Source of the DNA: Lachnospiraceae bacterium
GTDB lineage: Bacteria > Bacillota > Clostridia > Lachnospirales > Lachnospiraceae
DNA length: 64,000 nt
Reading direction: 5' to 3'
Assembly: GCA_017476665.1 (NCBI GenBank)
Contig: JAFUZJ010000019.1
Location: 124,001 to 188,000, forward strand
Part shown: positions 15,133-24,915 of the stretch, in pieces
How the letters are laid out: each line of letters begins with the position of its first letter
How positions within the stretch are numbered: position 1 is the first letter of the stretch
The notes under the pieces: model-generated
What the model saw: the letters and a program-made list of their open reading frames with translations, nothing else
Databases searched by the model: none
Told to the model about the DNA's origin: nothing
Translations under genes and position numbers: made by a program

Positions 15133-17842
15133 TATATTCCGGAAAAGCCATCACTGCCTTAAACAGATCTCCGTCCAGCTGGATATCAAACTCACCATTC
15201 TGTGCCTCAACCAGATTCTTGGTGATATAGAGTCCCAATCCGCTGCCCTCAGTCGTACGGGAGGAATCTCCCCGGATAAAACGTTCCGTGAGGTCATTCG
15301 CCTTGATGTTCATCTGACGCTCAGAAATATTTTTGATGGATGCAACGACCATCCTGCCTTTTTCCCGTTCTTCCATGTCAAGATCAATATACACACGGGT
15401 ATGCTCCATCGCATATTTATAAACATTGTTGAACAGATTCTCCATGACGCGCCACATTCTGCGGCTGTCCGCATAAACATATGCCGGCATATTCCGTTCC
15501 TCAAAGATGATCTGCAGTCCTTTATCCGACATGCGCTCTGACAGTTCCCCAATGGACTGATTGATCAGCTCCGTCAGATTCAGCCGTTCCATATGAAACT
15601 CAATATTTCCGGAGGATAATTTGGAAGCTTCCACAAGGTCATCCGTCAACTGCTTTAATCGCTGTGACTTTGTATCCAGTACATCAATATAGTCCTTCGC
15701 CGGCTCATCCTGAATGTCCAACCGCTTTAACAGATCCACATAACTGATAATAGACGTCAAAGGGGTCTTGATATCATGGGATACGTTTGTGATCAGATCC
15801 GTCTTCATCTGCTCGTCTTTCATACTGGTATATACAGCCTTGCTGATACCGTCACCAATATTATTCACCTCGTCCGCCATCTTCCGATTGCTTCCGTGCA
15901 TATGATCGGTATCCAGTTTATAGTCCACTTCACCGTCTCGGATCCGTGTGATCGCATCTGCAATGTCCAGCCATTCTCCATGCTGGATAAACAGATACAG
16001 CCCCACCAAACCATCCAGAATGATCAACAGCACAATCAACCCATAGGACCACCACCGCTGCAAATACCACAGTCTGATGCACCAAAAAAAACCCAAAAGA
16101 TTCACCAATAAAAACAGGTTATATGGTATCAATGTGCTGATCGCCACATTATGATGCGTCAGGATATACCGAACCCCCCGCTTAAAGGTTTCCAGCAGCC
16201 AGTGCAGAAAACTGTCCTTCCAGATGTTTCCATATTTTGCCCTCCGGACAAGACTGTACCAGAACAGACATACCGTCATACTCAGAGCGCCGCCATAGGC
16301 AGCGAAAATGCCGTATTCATAGGTATGCGCCTCCGTAACTCCAAGGCTGTTCCAGGTATGCTTCTCATATACCGTATTGGCAATTTCCTGTAAGTAACCC
16401 GCGCCATATCTTGCTGCAAACCAGATTCCGATACCACCCAACACGAAAAGTTCTGTCCAGATGCGGTCAAAATGATTGATATAATGGATCTGATTTCCCT
16501 CTTTATCAACGGCCACCCCGGCCGTCACAGTCAGATAAGTCGTGATCAGCAGCCAGATTCCTGCCAATACCCCCAGCAGAGCAACGATCTGAACAATCCT
16601 GGGCACGATTCGTTCGAATAACATGTGTGCACTGTAAAACGCATCTCCCGGTATCTCATATGAGGTATCAACCCCGATCCAGATATGGGTTTTCTCCGGG
16701 TAAGCATAATCATACTCATTCAGATAACCGTGAATGTCTTCTTCCGTAAGACTCACATTGCCGCTGAACTCCAGACTGTCCGGATAATAGATCATGTATC
16801 GTCTGTACTCTGAATAATAATCCGTGATCATCGTGTCCGGCAGTTCTTCCATCTCAGGCTGATTGGTATAGGTTTTGACAATGCCTTCATCCGTCACGAT
16901 CCGGACCACATACTTCAGATTACTGTTCGACTGGTATTGGCTGTTACAATTCTGATACATGGTATAGCTTGTTGATAAACCATTGATTGCTTCTACAATA
17001 TTCGCCTGCAATTGTACGTATTCAATCCAGTTTCCGGTATATGCTGCCACCCGCTTCTCTTTGTCCGTGGTTTCATAACGTCCGTTCAGCATAGAAAAAT
17101 ACACCGTCAGACTGCCATCGTCCTCTCTGGCCACCTCCAGCCACCCATCGGGTATGGATGATAAAATATAAGAGAAAGCCATATCCTCCAGCTGTTCTTC
17201 CGTGTAAAGCTTCATGGCATCCGTAATTGCCGCCAGTTCCTCCTGGGACATTTGATCGCCGGTCCGTTTTTCCTCCCCGCCGGAAACCGTGTTTTTGCTG
17301 TGATACCGTTTGATCACTGGCGTAAACTGTTCGTCATAAAAACCGGCAAACCTCAACCCGCCGTCCTCTGTCAGTTCGAAATTGTACGGCGAGAGCGCCG
17401 GACCGAAATAATTGACAAAATCTGACATACTCATTGCCCGCGCCGTGTATTCTATGCCATATTTGCCCCACTTGATCATATCTTCCAATTCATACAGCAC
17501 CGTGACCGGGCAATTATTCCCTGTGCCTTTTCTGTCTGCGTATTCCGTTACATCAATCAATTTGGACGACTCAAATACGCCATTCGTCTCTAATTGTTCC
17601 TTGATCACCATCAGTCTGGTGAGATCTGCCACAGACGTACGAAAAATGTCCTGAAACAATTGACTGTCTTCAAATTCCGGTTCCGATTCCAACGGGGATA
17701 ACGCATAGGTCTTTTGTCCATCCATGGTCTGAACCGTCAGATAAGAATTGAACAAGATCATTGCCAACCCTATGAAAATGCCCATCGCCAGCAAATGCTG
17801 CAAAATTCCAAACAGCATTCGCCTTAAAGTGTATTTCTTCAT
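15116..17842 (-). CDS. Large membrane sensor histidine kinase
   Basis: 908 residues. One N-terminal helix (about 13-33) is followed by some 380 residues of probable extracytoplasmic sensor, then several helices (about 415-640), a HAMP-like linker and a kinase core: VSHDIKTPLTS with the phospho-accepting His at 689, N box ENLFNNVYKYA, and GSGLGLYITKNL. It should phosphorylate the response regulator encoded 11 bases upstream. The very large sensor part is unusual; I do not recognise its fold. Operon order is pgeF, regulator, kinase. AGGAGTCG precedes the ATG. Confidence 0.9.
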   Translation of the reverse strand: MKKYTLRRMLFGILQHLLAMGIFIGLAMILFNSYLTVQTMDGQKTYALSPLESEPEFEDSQLFQDIFRTSVADLTRLMVIKEQLETNGVFESSKLIDVTEYADRKGTGNNCPVTVLYELEDMIKWGKYGIEYTARAMSMSDFVNYFGPALSPYNFELTEDGGLRFAGFYDEQFTPVIKRYHSKNTVSGGEEKRTGDQMSQEELAAITDAMKLYTEEQLEDMAFSYILSSIPDGWLEVAREDDGSLTVYFSMLNGRYETTDKEKRVAAYTGNWIEYVQLQANIVEAINGLSTSYTMYQNCNSQYQSNSNLKYVVRIVTDEGIVKTYTNQPEMEELPDTMITDYYSEYRRYMIYYPDSLEFSGNVSLTEEDIHGYLNEYDYAYPEKTHIWIGVDTSYEIPGDAFYSAHMLFERIVPRIVQIVALLGVLAGIWLLITTYLTVTAGVAVDKEGNQIHYINHFDRIWTELFVLGGIGIWFAARYGAGYLQEIANTVYEKHTWNSLGVTEAHTYEYGIFAAYGGALSMTVCLFWYSLVRRAKYGNIWKDSFLHWLLETFKRGVRYILTHHNVAISTLIPYNLFLLVNLLGFFWCIRLWYLQRWWSYGLIVLLIILDGLVGLYLFIQHGEWLDIADAITRIRDGEVDYKLDTDHMHGSNRKMADEVNNIGDGISKAVYTSMKDEQMKTDLITNVSHDIKTPLTSIISYVDLLKRLDIQDEPAKDYIDVLDTKSQRLKQLTDDLVEASKLSSGNIEFHMERLNLTELINQSIGELSERMSDKGLQIIFEERNMPAYVYADSRRMWRVMENLFNNVYKYAMEHTRVYIDLDMEEREKGRMVVASIKNISERQMNIKANDLTERFIRGDSSRTTEGSGLGLYITKNLVEAQNGEFDIQLDGDLFKAVMAFPEYKSTGL

Positions 17843-17853
17843 ATCGACTCCTA

Positions 17854-18543
17854 CTATTTATCAATTTTATAGCCCACACCCCATACAACCTTCAGATAAC
17901 GCGGTTCTTTGGGATTGATCTCAATCTTTTCCCTGATGTGCCGAATGTGTACGGCAACCGTATTATCTGCCCCGATCGCATCCTCATTCCAGATACTCTC
18001 ATAGATCTCATTGATGGAAAAAACTTTACCCTGATTTTTAATGAGAAGCAACAAAATATTATACTCGATCGGCGTCATTTTCACCAGTTCATCATCCACA
18101 AACACCTGCTTGTTTTCATCATTCACAATAAGCCCCCCTACCTGATAAACCGCTTTATTTCCGCTGTCCATGCTGCCCAAGGAAGTATATCTGCGCAGAT
18201 TGGATTTGACGCGCGCTACCAGTTCCAACGGATTAAAGGGCTTGGTGATGTAATCGTCCGCACCGATATTTAATCCCAGGATTTTGTCCGTATCCTCGGA
18301 TTTTGCTGAAAGCAAAATAATCGGAATACTGCTGTTTTCCCTTATTTTTAAAGTTGCACGGATTCCGTCCAGCTTTGGCATCATAATATCCATAATGAGC
18401 AGATGAATCTCCTCTTTTTCTATGATCTCAACAGCCTGTTCTCCGTCATATGCCTTAAAAATCTGATATCCATCCTGACTCAGATAGATTTCTATCGCAT
18501 CCACGATCTCTCTGTCGTCGTCACATACCAAAATATGAATCAT
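17854..18543 (-). CDS. OmpR/PhoB-type response regulator
   Basis: 229 residues. Receiver domain with acidic pocket DDD at 8-10, phospho-acceptor Asp52 in MDIMMP, and KPF at about 106; C-terminal winged helix ends DNTVAVHIRHIREKI...VWGVGYKI. It partners the kinase downstream. GGAGG is well spaced before the ATG, 3 bases after the pgeF stop. Confidence 0.94.
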   Translation of the reverse strand: MIHILVCDDDREIVDAIEIYLSQDGYQIFKAYDGEQAVEIIEKEEIHLLIMDIMMPKLDGIRATLKIRENSSIPIILLSAKSEDTDKILGLNIGADDYITKPFNPLELVARVKSNLRRYTSLGSMDSGNKAVYQVGGLIVNDENKQVFVDDELVKMTPIEYNILLLLIKNQGKVFSINEIYESIWNEDAIGADNTVAVHIRHIREKIEINPKEPRYLKVVWGVGYKIDK

Positions 18544-18546
18544 GGA

Positions 18547-19407
18547 TCATTCCTCCTTTATCATCAAAAACGCCGCCAAATTTCCTCTTTTCCCATGGCT
18601 CGCCCGATGGGAAAACAAATATTCCGGATTATGGCAGGTACAGATATCCGTCACATGGATGTGATTCTCGGTCACCCCTGCCTGCTGCAATACCATTTTG
18701 TTTGCCAGCCACAGATCCAGCTGATATTTACCCGGCTCTCTGCCGGAAAATACCACTTCACTGTCCGGGAACTCCCACATAAATGCATCCGCTACATCTT
18801 CACTTACCTCATAACAGCTTCTGCAGATAGACGGTCCAATTGCAGTGATCAGAGCTTCCGGTCGGCTTCCGAAAGCCTCCTGCATCGCCTGTACCATATG
18901 AGCACCCATGCGTCCCACGGTTCCGCGCCATCCGGAATGTGCCAGTCCGATCGCATGGTTTACGGGATCCACAAAATACAGTGGCACACAATCCGCGTAA
19001 AAGCACGCCAGCGCGATCCCGGGCTCATTCGTGATCAGTCCATCCACATCCTGATAATCCAAAGGCCTGATCACGCCTTTTCCTTTGTCATCGCCGGTCA
19101 CATGCCGGATATTGGTGGTATGGGTCTGCATGGACGCAACCACCTGCCCCGGCTCCGTTCCAAGGATCTGGCAGATCCTGCGATAATTTTCCGAGACAGC
19201 CTCCGGCTCATCCCCCCGTGAAAAACTCAGATTCATGGTCGCACAATCCCCGGTACTGACCCCGCCGGTTCTTGTGGTAAAGAGATGTCGGATAAAAGAA
19301 AACTCCGCCAACGCCGGAAAGGTCAAATATTCCAGCTCCCCGTGCCGTTCCTGTCTGATGCTTTCTGCTTCACTTTTTTCCACCTGTACTCGCACAACCG
19401 GATACAT
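18547..19407 (-). CDS. pgeF: Peptidoglycan editing factor / purine nucleoside phosphorylase (YfiH family)
   Basis: 286 residues. Metal and active-site signature of the family: TRTGGVSTG, QTHTTNI, ACFYADCVPL, GLAHSGWRGTVG and CHNPEYLFSHR. Members were first called laccase-like and are zinc enzymes acting on purine nucleosides or correcting peptidoglycan precursors. AGGGGTC precedes the ATG. It is followed within 4 bases by the response regulator gene, an odd pairing that may only reflect operon packing. Confidence 0.9.
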   Translation of the reverse strand: MYPVVRVQVEKSEAESIRQERHGELEYLTFPALAEFSFIRHLFTTRTGGVSTGDCATMNLSFSRGDEPEAVSENYRRICQILGTEPGQVVASMQTHTTNIRHVTGDDKGKGVIRPLDYQDVDGLITNEPGIALACFYADCVPLYFVDPVNHAIGLAHSGWRGTVGRMGAHMVQAMQEAFGSRPEALITAIGPSICRSCYEVSEDVADAFMWEFPDSEVVFSGREPGKYQLDLWLANKMVLQQAGVTENHIHVTDICTCHNPEYLFSHRASHGKRGNLAAFLMIKEE

Positions 19408-19427
19408 TTTCTGACCCCTTATGATAA

Positions 19428-19784
19428 TTATTTATATCTGTGGGGAAAAGCATTCTGGATCCATGTCAGCTCCTCCCCCTGTATTGCAAGAACATCGTAT
19501 CGCACAGCCGTATCCGCTCCGTAATGACATCTGTAACGATAAAAATCTGCCACTCTGCAGATCCTGCATTGTTTTGTATACGTAACAGCCTCCGCTGCGG
19601 TTCCGCAATTTGTGTTTTTTCGATATTTGACTTCCACAAAAACAAGATAACCGTCATGCCGCCCGATAATATCGATCTCACCCTGCCTGCATCGAAAATT
19701 CTGCTGCAGGATCTGCACACCGTGTTCCCGCAGATATGCAACTGCCTTCTGTTCCTGCGCGGTTCCTATTTCTCTTGTATTCAA
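19428..19784 (-). CDS. YraN/UPF0102 nuclease-fold protein
   Basis: 118 residues. Endonuclease-like motif: GEIDIIGRHDGYLVFVEVKYR, the D...ExK pattern of the family, after the N-terminal QEQKAVAYLREHG helix. Role unproven, presumed DNA processing. The start is TTG at 19784, supported by AAGGAG six bases upstream; no ATG fits the family's N-terminus. In many Firmicutes it lies near rnhB, as here. Confidence 0.88.
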   Translation of the reverse strand: MNTREIGTAQEQKAVAYLREHGVQILQQNFRCRQGEIDIIGRHDGYLVFVEVKYRKNTNCGTAAEAVTYTKQCRICRVADFYRYRCHYGADTAVRYDVLAIQGEELTWIQNAFPHRYK

Positions 19785-19802
19785 TCAGTTCTCCTTATTG
19801 CT

Positions 19803-20102
19803 CTATTGTTTGATCTTATTCTTTAGCTTATCCATAGAATCCACAAACAACAGGATCTCCGCCACAACTTCATACAATTCCGGCGGTATCATGTCGCCGA
19901 TTTCCAACCGGGAAAGGGTATCTGCCAGCTTGTCATCTCTGTGGATCGGCACATCACTCTCTTTTGCCTTCTCTATGATCTTTTCCGCCAGAGCGCCCTT
20001 TCCGCTGGCGATGACCTTCGGCGCATCCTCAGCCGGATTATATTCCAGTGCGATGGCCTGCTTCACTTTATTTCTTTTCTGACTGCTCTGATCTTCCGCC
20101 AT
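19803..20102 (-). CDS. ylqH: FlhB C-terminal-domain-like protein (YlqH)
   Basis: 99 residues matching only the cytoplasmic C-terminal domain of the type III export switch protein FlhB: ALEYNPAEDAPKVIASGKG aligns with the region that normally carries NPTH, here NPAE, so the self-cleavage site is lost. The usual export role therefore cannot be assumed. It sits next to a FliK-like gene, as ylqG-ylqH do in Bacillus. No flagellar genes are in the window. Confidence 0.85.
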   Translation of the reverse strand: MAEDQSSQKRNKVKQAIALEYNPAEDAPKVIASGKGALAEKIIEKAKESDVPIHRDDKLADTLSRLEIGDMIPPELYEVVAEILLFVDSMDKLKNKIKQ

Positions 20103-20132
20103 AATCCACCTGCTTCCGCATCACACTTTTTC

Positions 20133-21953
20133 CTACGCACGCACATCAAAGGCATATTGTGCGATGGATCTTGTCTGCTGGTTATCGTCTCCTGCCAATA
20201 ATCCGTGCAGTCCGCTCTCCGGCTTTGCTTTCTCATCCCTGGTCTGCATGGAAAAACTGCAGTTATAACCGCGTTTTTGCAGACGTTCATTCAATAGATC
20301 CATATGTTGTTCCAAAAAATCCAACATCTCATCATCCTGCACATAAAAGCGGGTACTGACCCGTTCCGACTGCATCGCCACATAGACATCCACCGGTCCG
20401 AGATGTTGCATATCCAGATGCAATAATGCACTGATTTGCCCGTCCTTCGCCGCAAGGTTCCGTTTATTGGTATAAACATACAGGTCTCCATGCGCATCCC
20501 CCTGCTGCAGTCTGAGCGGGAGCTGTACATAGGTATAGGCCTGATTCAACTGCTGTAAAAAATCAATATTCTGGGACATGTTGCTCACCGCCTTAAACGC
20601 GGTGGACTGCTGCTGTCCGCTTTCCTCCAGCGTCTGTTGCAGATGATTCAATTGCCGGTTCAGCCGGGAATAAAGTTCATCCACTTTCCCGGGCTCTGCC
20701 ACGTCCTTCGGCTCTATGGTCCAAAGCCTGGACAATCCGTCTGAAAGAAGCTTCTGCGCATCTTTATTGGACAGTACATGTTCCAACAACACATGGTTTT
20801 TATCCTGCTGCCCCTGATGGACAAGCTGCTGCAGTGCTTTTGCCTGTTCCTCCAACGTTCCGTTCTGCAGCGCATCGGAAAACTGCTGCACCAGCGCAGT
20901 GTAAGCAGGATTTCCTCCTGCATCGCTCTGCACAAGCTGCATCAGCCCGTTTGGTGACGATTCCTTTATTTCCTGCACAGCCTCCGGTGTAATTTCCACT
21001 CCCGTTTCCGGCTCCGCAAAAACAATCTTACCGTTTTCCGCTCCCGCAAGTGTATCCGCCGCCATGGTGCGTCCATCCACAACAACTGCTTCCCCGGGGA
21101 TTGATCCCCAACCGACCTGCTCCATCTGTTCGCCCTGTACGGTCTGACCGTTTTGTGCGGTCTGCCCGTCTTGTACAGTCTGACCTTCTTGTCCGATCTG
21201 CCCTTCTGTCCCCTGAAGCTTCTGTTCGATTGCTTGCTGCGCCCCTTCTTCCACCATGCTCAACAGATCCTGAAACATCCGGGCTGCACCTTCCACATTG
21301 CCCTCCGCAACCATATGATCGATCGTCTCCGGAAGCGCATCCAATACAGTATGCATACCTTCCACCAATTGATGGGTCAGATTTTTATAAGAATCGATCT
21401 GCTGCAGATTCTGCTCATTGACGCTCAATCCCAGTTTGTGCAGATCCACGATATTCGAAATACCGGCCCCCGGAAAGTTATTCACCTCCCGGAACATCTG
21501 CTGCAAAGAGTTGCGATCAACGGGTAATCCTGCCTCCATCATCAGCCCCGTCATGGAAACCGTAGTCTGATTGGCCGGGATTGATGCCATTTCCAACGCT
21601 TTCAGCGCATTTGCCTGGGTTGCCGTGTTTTCAAACAGAGGGCTGAGCGTCAGATTCTGCCCGTTTCCGCGGACTTCAAAGGTCATGGCCTTTCCCGCCT
21701 GCAGATTCATATCCTGATCCAGCTTTCCCTCTACAATCGTGTCATCCTCCAGACGGATCTGCACCTGATTACCGTCTCTCGAAATAACTTCCCCCTGCAA
21801 AGTCTGCCCGGGCTTTAACGCCTGTAAATGCGAATTTGACACGCTGCCGTCCGTCTGTTTCCCCGTCAGGGCAGAATTTGTCCTGGTCGTATTCGTCCGC
21901 TGTGTGTTGGTATTCTTAAATTGTGCTCCAGGGAAAAAATCTGATAAAATCAT
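20133..21953 (-). CDS. FliK-like protein (YlqG type)
   Basis: 606 residues. The C-terminal part (about 465-560) reads LPLRL...GDLYVYTNKR...LLHLDMQHLGPVDVYVAM, the Flg_hook pattern of FliK. The middle is glutamine-rich and includes degenerate GQ-rich repeats (about 248-280). In flagellated cells FliK sets hook length by contact with FlhB; here the partner is the stand-alone FlhB-like gene downstream. The start abuts the rnhB stop (TAAATG). Function outside flagella is not known. Confidence 0.75.
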   Translation of the reverse strand: MILSDFFPGAQFKNTNTQRTNTTRTNSALTGKQTDGSVSNSHLQALKPGQTLQGEVISRDGNQVQIRLEDDTIVEGKLDQDMNLQAGKAMTFEVRGNGQNLTLSPLFENTATQANALKALEMASIPANQTTVSMTGLMMEAGLPVDRNSLQQMFREVNNFPGAGISNIVDLHKLGLSVNEQNLQQIDSYKNLTHQLVEGMHTVLDALPETIDHMVAEGNVEGAARMFQDLLSMVEEGAQQAIEQKLQGTEGQIGQEGQTVQDGQTAQNGQTVQGEQMEQVGWGSIPGEAVVVDGRTMAADTLAGAENGKIVFAEPETGVEITPEAVQEIKESSPNGLMQLVQSDAGGNPAYTALVQQFSDALQNGTLEEQAKALQQLVHQGQQDKNHVLLEHVLSNKDAQKLLSDGLSRLWTIEPKDVAEPGKVDELYSRLNRQLNHLQQTLEESGQQQSTAFKAVSNMSQNIDFLQQLNQAYTYVQLPLRLQQGDAHGDLYVYTNKRNLAAKDGQISALLHLDMQHLGPVDVYVAMQSERVSTRFYVQDDEMLDFLEQHMDLLNERLQKRGYNCSFSMQTRDEKAKPESGLHGLLAGDDNQQTRSIAQYAFDVRA

Positions 21954-22721
21954 TTATTCCTCTCCCACAAAATTTCCGATAAAAGATCGGCGATGGATCG
22001 GTGACGGTCCGTATTTTTTCAGGGCTGCAATGTGCTCCGCACTGCCATATCCCTTATTCTTCGCAAATCCATACTCCGGATAATCTCTGTCGTACTCCAC
22101 CATCATTCTGTCCCTTGTGACCTTGGCATAAATACTGGCGGCGCCTATGGAAATACTTTTTGCATCCCCTTTAATGATCGGTACCTGTCGAATCGAAACC
22201 TTCGGAATTGTCACCGCGTCATTCAATAACAGATCCGGCGCCGGAGAAAGTCTGCCGATTGCCTCCCGCATCGCTTCATAGGTGGCCTGCAGAATATTGA
22301 TCTCATCGATCCTCGCCGGTGAAACAATTCCCACAGCACAGGCTACCGCTTTCTCCTGTATGATCTCATAAAGTTCCTCTCTCTTTTTTTCGGACAATTG
22401 CTTGGAATCGTTAATATACAAAATATCACAATCTTTGGGCAGGATAACGGCCCCGGCCACCACAGGTCCCGCCAGCGGTCCTCTGCCCACTTCATCAATT
22501 CCGCAGATAAACTGATAATCCGCATATTGCCGCTCATAACGCTTCAACAGCTCAATACGTGCCTTTTCCTTCTCCAACGCCTCCATGCGCTTCTTTGCTG
22601 TCTCTACAATCTTTTGAACGCCTGCACGCTCATCCGCCCCATAAATTTCAATAAAAGCAGGCAGTTCTTCTACGGAAACTGCCTGAAGCTTTGCTTTGAT
22701 CTCACTGATAGACACTGCCAT
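21954..22721 (-). CDS. rnhB: Ribonuclease HII
   Basis: 255 residues. Active-site DEVGRGPLAGPVVAGAV near residue 75 and later IIKGDAKSISIGAASIYAKVTRD are the RNase HII signatures; it removes ribonucleotides and RNA-DNA hybrids. The N-terminal extension of about 70 residues before the catalytic core is common in Firmicutes RnhB. A TTG at 22742 is in frame, but the ATG at 22721 begins the family homology. Part of rbgA-lepB-rnhB-ylqG-ylqH. Confidence 0.95.
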   Translation of the reverse strand: MAVSISEIKAKLQAVSVEELPAFIEIYGADERAGVQKIVETAKKRMEALEKEKARIELLKRYERQYADYQFICGIDEVGRGPLAGPVVAGAVILPKDCDILYINDSKQLSEKKREELYEIIQEKAVACAVGIVSPARIDEINILQATYEAMREAIGRLSPAPDLLLNDAVTIPKVSIRQVPIIKGDAKSISIGAASIYAKVTRDRMMVEYDRDYPEYGFAKNKGYGSAEHIAALKKYGPSPIHRRSFIGNFVGEE

Positions 22722-22744
22722 ATCTTTATCCGTCCCCCCCAAGC

Positions 22745-23293
22745 TTATTGATGTTTTAAAATCCCCATATCCTTAAACGGCCAGATCCGTATCCACGCCC
22801 GCCCTATGATATCGCTGCGGGAGATATTACCTACTGCTTCCGTCCGGCTGTCACTGCTGTTGTTACGATTATCTCCCATGACAAAGTACTCGTTCTCGCC
22901 TAACACAATTGGATTGATTGCCCTGCCGATCGTCTCCGGACGAATGATCTCCTTGCCATAGGACTCGGAAAGTTTTTCTCCGTTAATATAAATACTGCCG
23001 TCCGTATCAATCTGAACCGTTTCCCCCGGCATCCCGATGATGCGTTTGATATAGAAAGTATTTTCCTTATACCGGAAAGGGAATACGATAATATCAAAAC
23101 GTTCCGGATCATGAAACCGATAAGAGATCTTATCCACGAACAAATTATCTCCGCTGGAAAGTGTGGGTTCCATGGAAGACCCGTCCACTTCCGTTCTCTG
23201 GATCACATATGTGATCAACAGCCAGGTAAGCCCCAGCACCACAAGCAGATAAATTGCCGTACTCATCAATTCCTTGAGTATCTTCTTTTTCAT
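22745..23293 (-). CDS. lepB: Signal peptidase I, copy 1
   Basis: 182 residues, single N-terminal membrane anchor (about 10-30). Catalytic serine in DGSSMEPTL and lysine in FYIKRIIGMPGE; box E GDNRNNSSDSR. It cleaves Sec and Tat signal peptides on the outer face. Preceded by rbgA with a 6-base gap, as in Bacillus-type clusters. A second copy is at 24214. Confidence 0.95.
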   Translation of the reverse strand: MKKKILKELMSTAIYLLVVLGLTWLLITYVIQRTEVDGSSMEPTLSSGDNLFVDKISYRFHDPERFDIIVFPFRYKENTFYIKRIIGMPGETVQIDTDGSIYINGEKLSESYGKEIIRPETIGRAINPIVLGENEYFVMGDNRNNSSDSRTEAVGNISRSDIIGRAWIRIWPFKDMGILKHQ

Positions 23294-23299
23294 GATATA

Positions 23300-24166
23300 T
23301 TATCTCCTCTCCAGTGTCATGCGTCCGAGCCGGCCGCTTCGAAAATCATCGATCAAAAGCGTCGCCGCGCGACTGATATCCGGCGCTTCCCCCTTGGTAA
23401 AGCACTTCCGGTTTACAGCGATCTCCCGCAGGATCTGTGCGGTCTGTGACACCGTCAGAGACTGTGTATTTTCCGGCTGTCCGGTCAGTTCATACCGCTC
23501 CCGTAAAGCCTCGGGATAATACAGACAAACTTCTCTGATCAGATCATAAGCCAGTTCCTCCTGTATCACAATCTCATCATTCATGGAGCCGATAAACGCA
23601 AGCCGCATCCCCACAGACTGATCCTCAAACTTCGGCCACAAAATACCGGGCGTATCTAATAATTCCAGATTCTTATTCAGCCGGATCCACTGTTTTCCTT
23701 TTGTCACTCCCGGCTTGTTGCCTGTCTTGGTGCATGCTTTTCCGGCAAAAGAATTGATAAACGTGGATTTCCCCACATTTGGAATTCCCACCACCATGGC
23801 GCGCACCGGCCGATTCACGATCCCCCGTTTTCTGTCGCGTTCAATCTTTTCCCTGCATGCTTCCTGCACCAGACCGTTGACCGACTTGATGCCTGCACCG
23901 GATTTTGAGTTGATCTCCAGCGCATATGCCCCCTGCTCCTCAAAATACTGCATCCACTGCTTATTCTGTATGGGATCTGCCAAATCCGATTTGTTCAGCA
24001 AAACAATCCTTGCCTTGCCCTTCCCCAGCTCACTGATATCCGGATTGCGGCTGCTCAAAGGAATTCTGGCATCCACTAGCTCTATCATCAGATCAATGAG
24101 TTTTATATTCTCCTGCATCATACGAACCGCTTTGGTCATATGACCGGGATACCACTGATAATTCAT
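23300..24166 (-). CDS. rbgA: Ribosome biogenesis GTPase RbgA (YlqF)
   Basis: 288 residues with the circularly permuted G-motif order: NKSDL (G4) first, then GIPNVGKST (G1) and DTPG (G3), plus a C-terminal helical domain. N-terminus QWYPGHMTKA is highly specific. RbgA completes 50S subunit assembly. GGAGTAC precedes the ATG. Confidence 0.96.
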   Translation of the reverse strand: MNYQWYPGHMTKAVRMMQENIKLIDLMIELVDARIPLSSRNPDISELGKGKARIVLLNKSDLADPIQNKQWMQYFEEQGAYALEINSKSGAGIKSVNGLVQEACREKIERDRKRGIVNRPVRAMVVGIPNVGKSTFINSFAGKACTKTGNKPGVTKGKQWIRLNKNLELLDTPGILWPKFEDQSVGMRLAFIGSMNDEIVIQEELAYDLIREVCLYYPEALRERYELTGQPENTQSLTVSQTAQILREIAVNRKCFTKGEAPDISRAATLLIDDFRSGRLGRMTLERR

Positions 24167-24213
24167 ATGTACTCCGTTTCCTTATTTACATTGATTTAAA
24201 ATTTATAATAAGG

Positions 24214-24792
24214 TCATTTCACGAACCCGGGTCTGGAGCCCTTCCCTGCCTTGCGAAACCAAACCCTGCCGATCACATCGGTGTTTTTTACCATACCGAT
24301 ATTGGCAGAGCGGCTGTCCTCGCTGTTATTCACATTATCTCCGATACAGAAATACTCGCCTTTTCCCATGACCAGCTGATTCGCCGCAATGCCCGCATCC
24401 AGAATTTTCTCATCCACCCATTCGCTCTTTTGTGCATTTACATACAATACACCGTTCTGGATCAGAACCTCATCCCCGGGTTCCGCTACAATGCGCTTCA
24501 CATAATAATGCGCCTTCTCATTTCCGTTTGGCAAAAAAGCGACCACATCACCGCTCTTCGGCGAAGATAACACATAGCAGAAACGGTCGATCAATACTTC
24601 CTGACCGTTAGAAAACTCCTGCTCCATGGATGATCCGACAACATAGATGGTCATCCCGAAAAAATAAACCAACACTACCGCAAGAAAGATTGAAACAGCG
24701 ATCCCAAAGATCCAGCTGAATACCTCCCTGACAATTCCCACATTTATTTTCTTTCTGCGCTTATAAAAACTCAATCCCTTATGTCTTGCCAT
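24214..24792 (-). CDS. lepB: Signal peptidase I, copy 2
   Basis: 192 residues with a basic N-terminus (RHKGLSFYKRRKK), one anchor helix (about 26-48), catalytic serine in VGSSMEQEF and lysine in YYVKRIVAEPGDE, and GDNVNNSEDSR. The sequence differs clearly from copy 1, including MEQEF for MEPTL after the serine, so the two may differ in preference. It lies between rplS and rbgA. Confidence 0.93.
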   Translation of the reverse strand: MARHKGLSFYKRRKKINVGIVREVFSWIFGIAVSIFLAVVLVYFFGMTIYVVGSSMEQEFSNGQEVLIDRFCYVLSSPKSGDVVAFLPNGNEKAHYYVKRIVAEPGDEVLIQNGVLYVNAQKSEWVDEKILDAGIAANQLVMGKGEYFCIGDNVNNSEDSRSANIGMVKNTDVIGRVWFRKAGKGSRPGFVK

Positions 24793-24850
24793 TCCGACTC
24801 ACCCGATCACATAAAACTATAAACCATTATATCACATTTGCAGTAAATAG

Positions 24851-24881
24851 AAAAGGGTAATCGCATTCCCTGCAATTACCC
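24851..24881 (-). terminator. Terminator after rplS
   Basis: GGGTAAT (24855-24861) pairs with ATTACCC (24875-24881), and on the minus strand the stem is followed by TTTTC. The stem is short, so partial read-through into lepB is likely. Confidence 0.65.
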
Positions 24882-24915
24882 TGTCTCCACTGCTTTCAGA
24901 TTTACCTGTGTAAGA

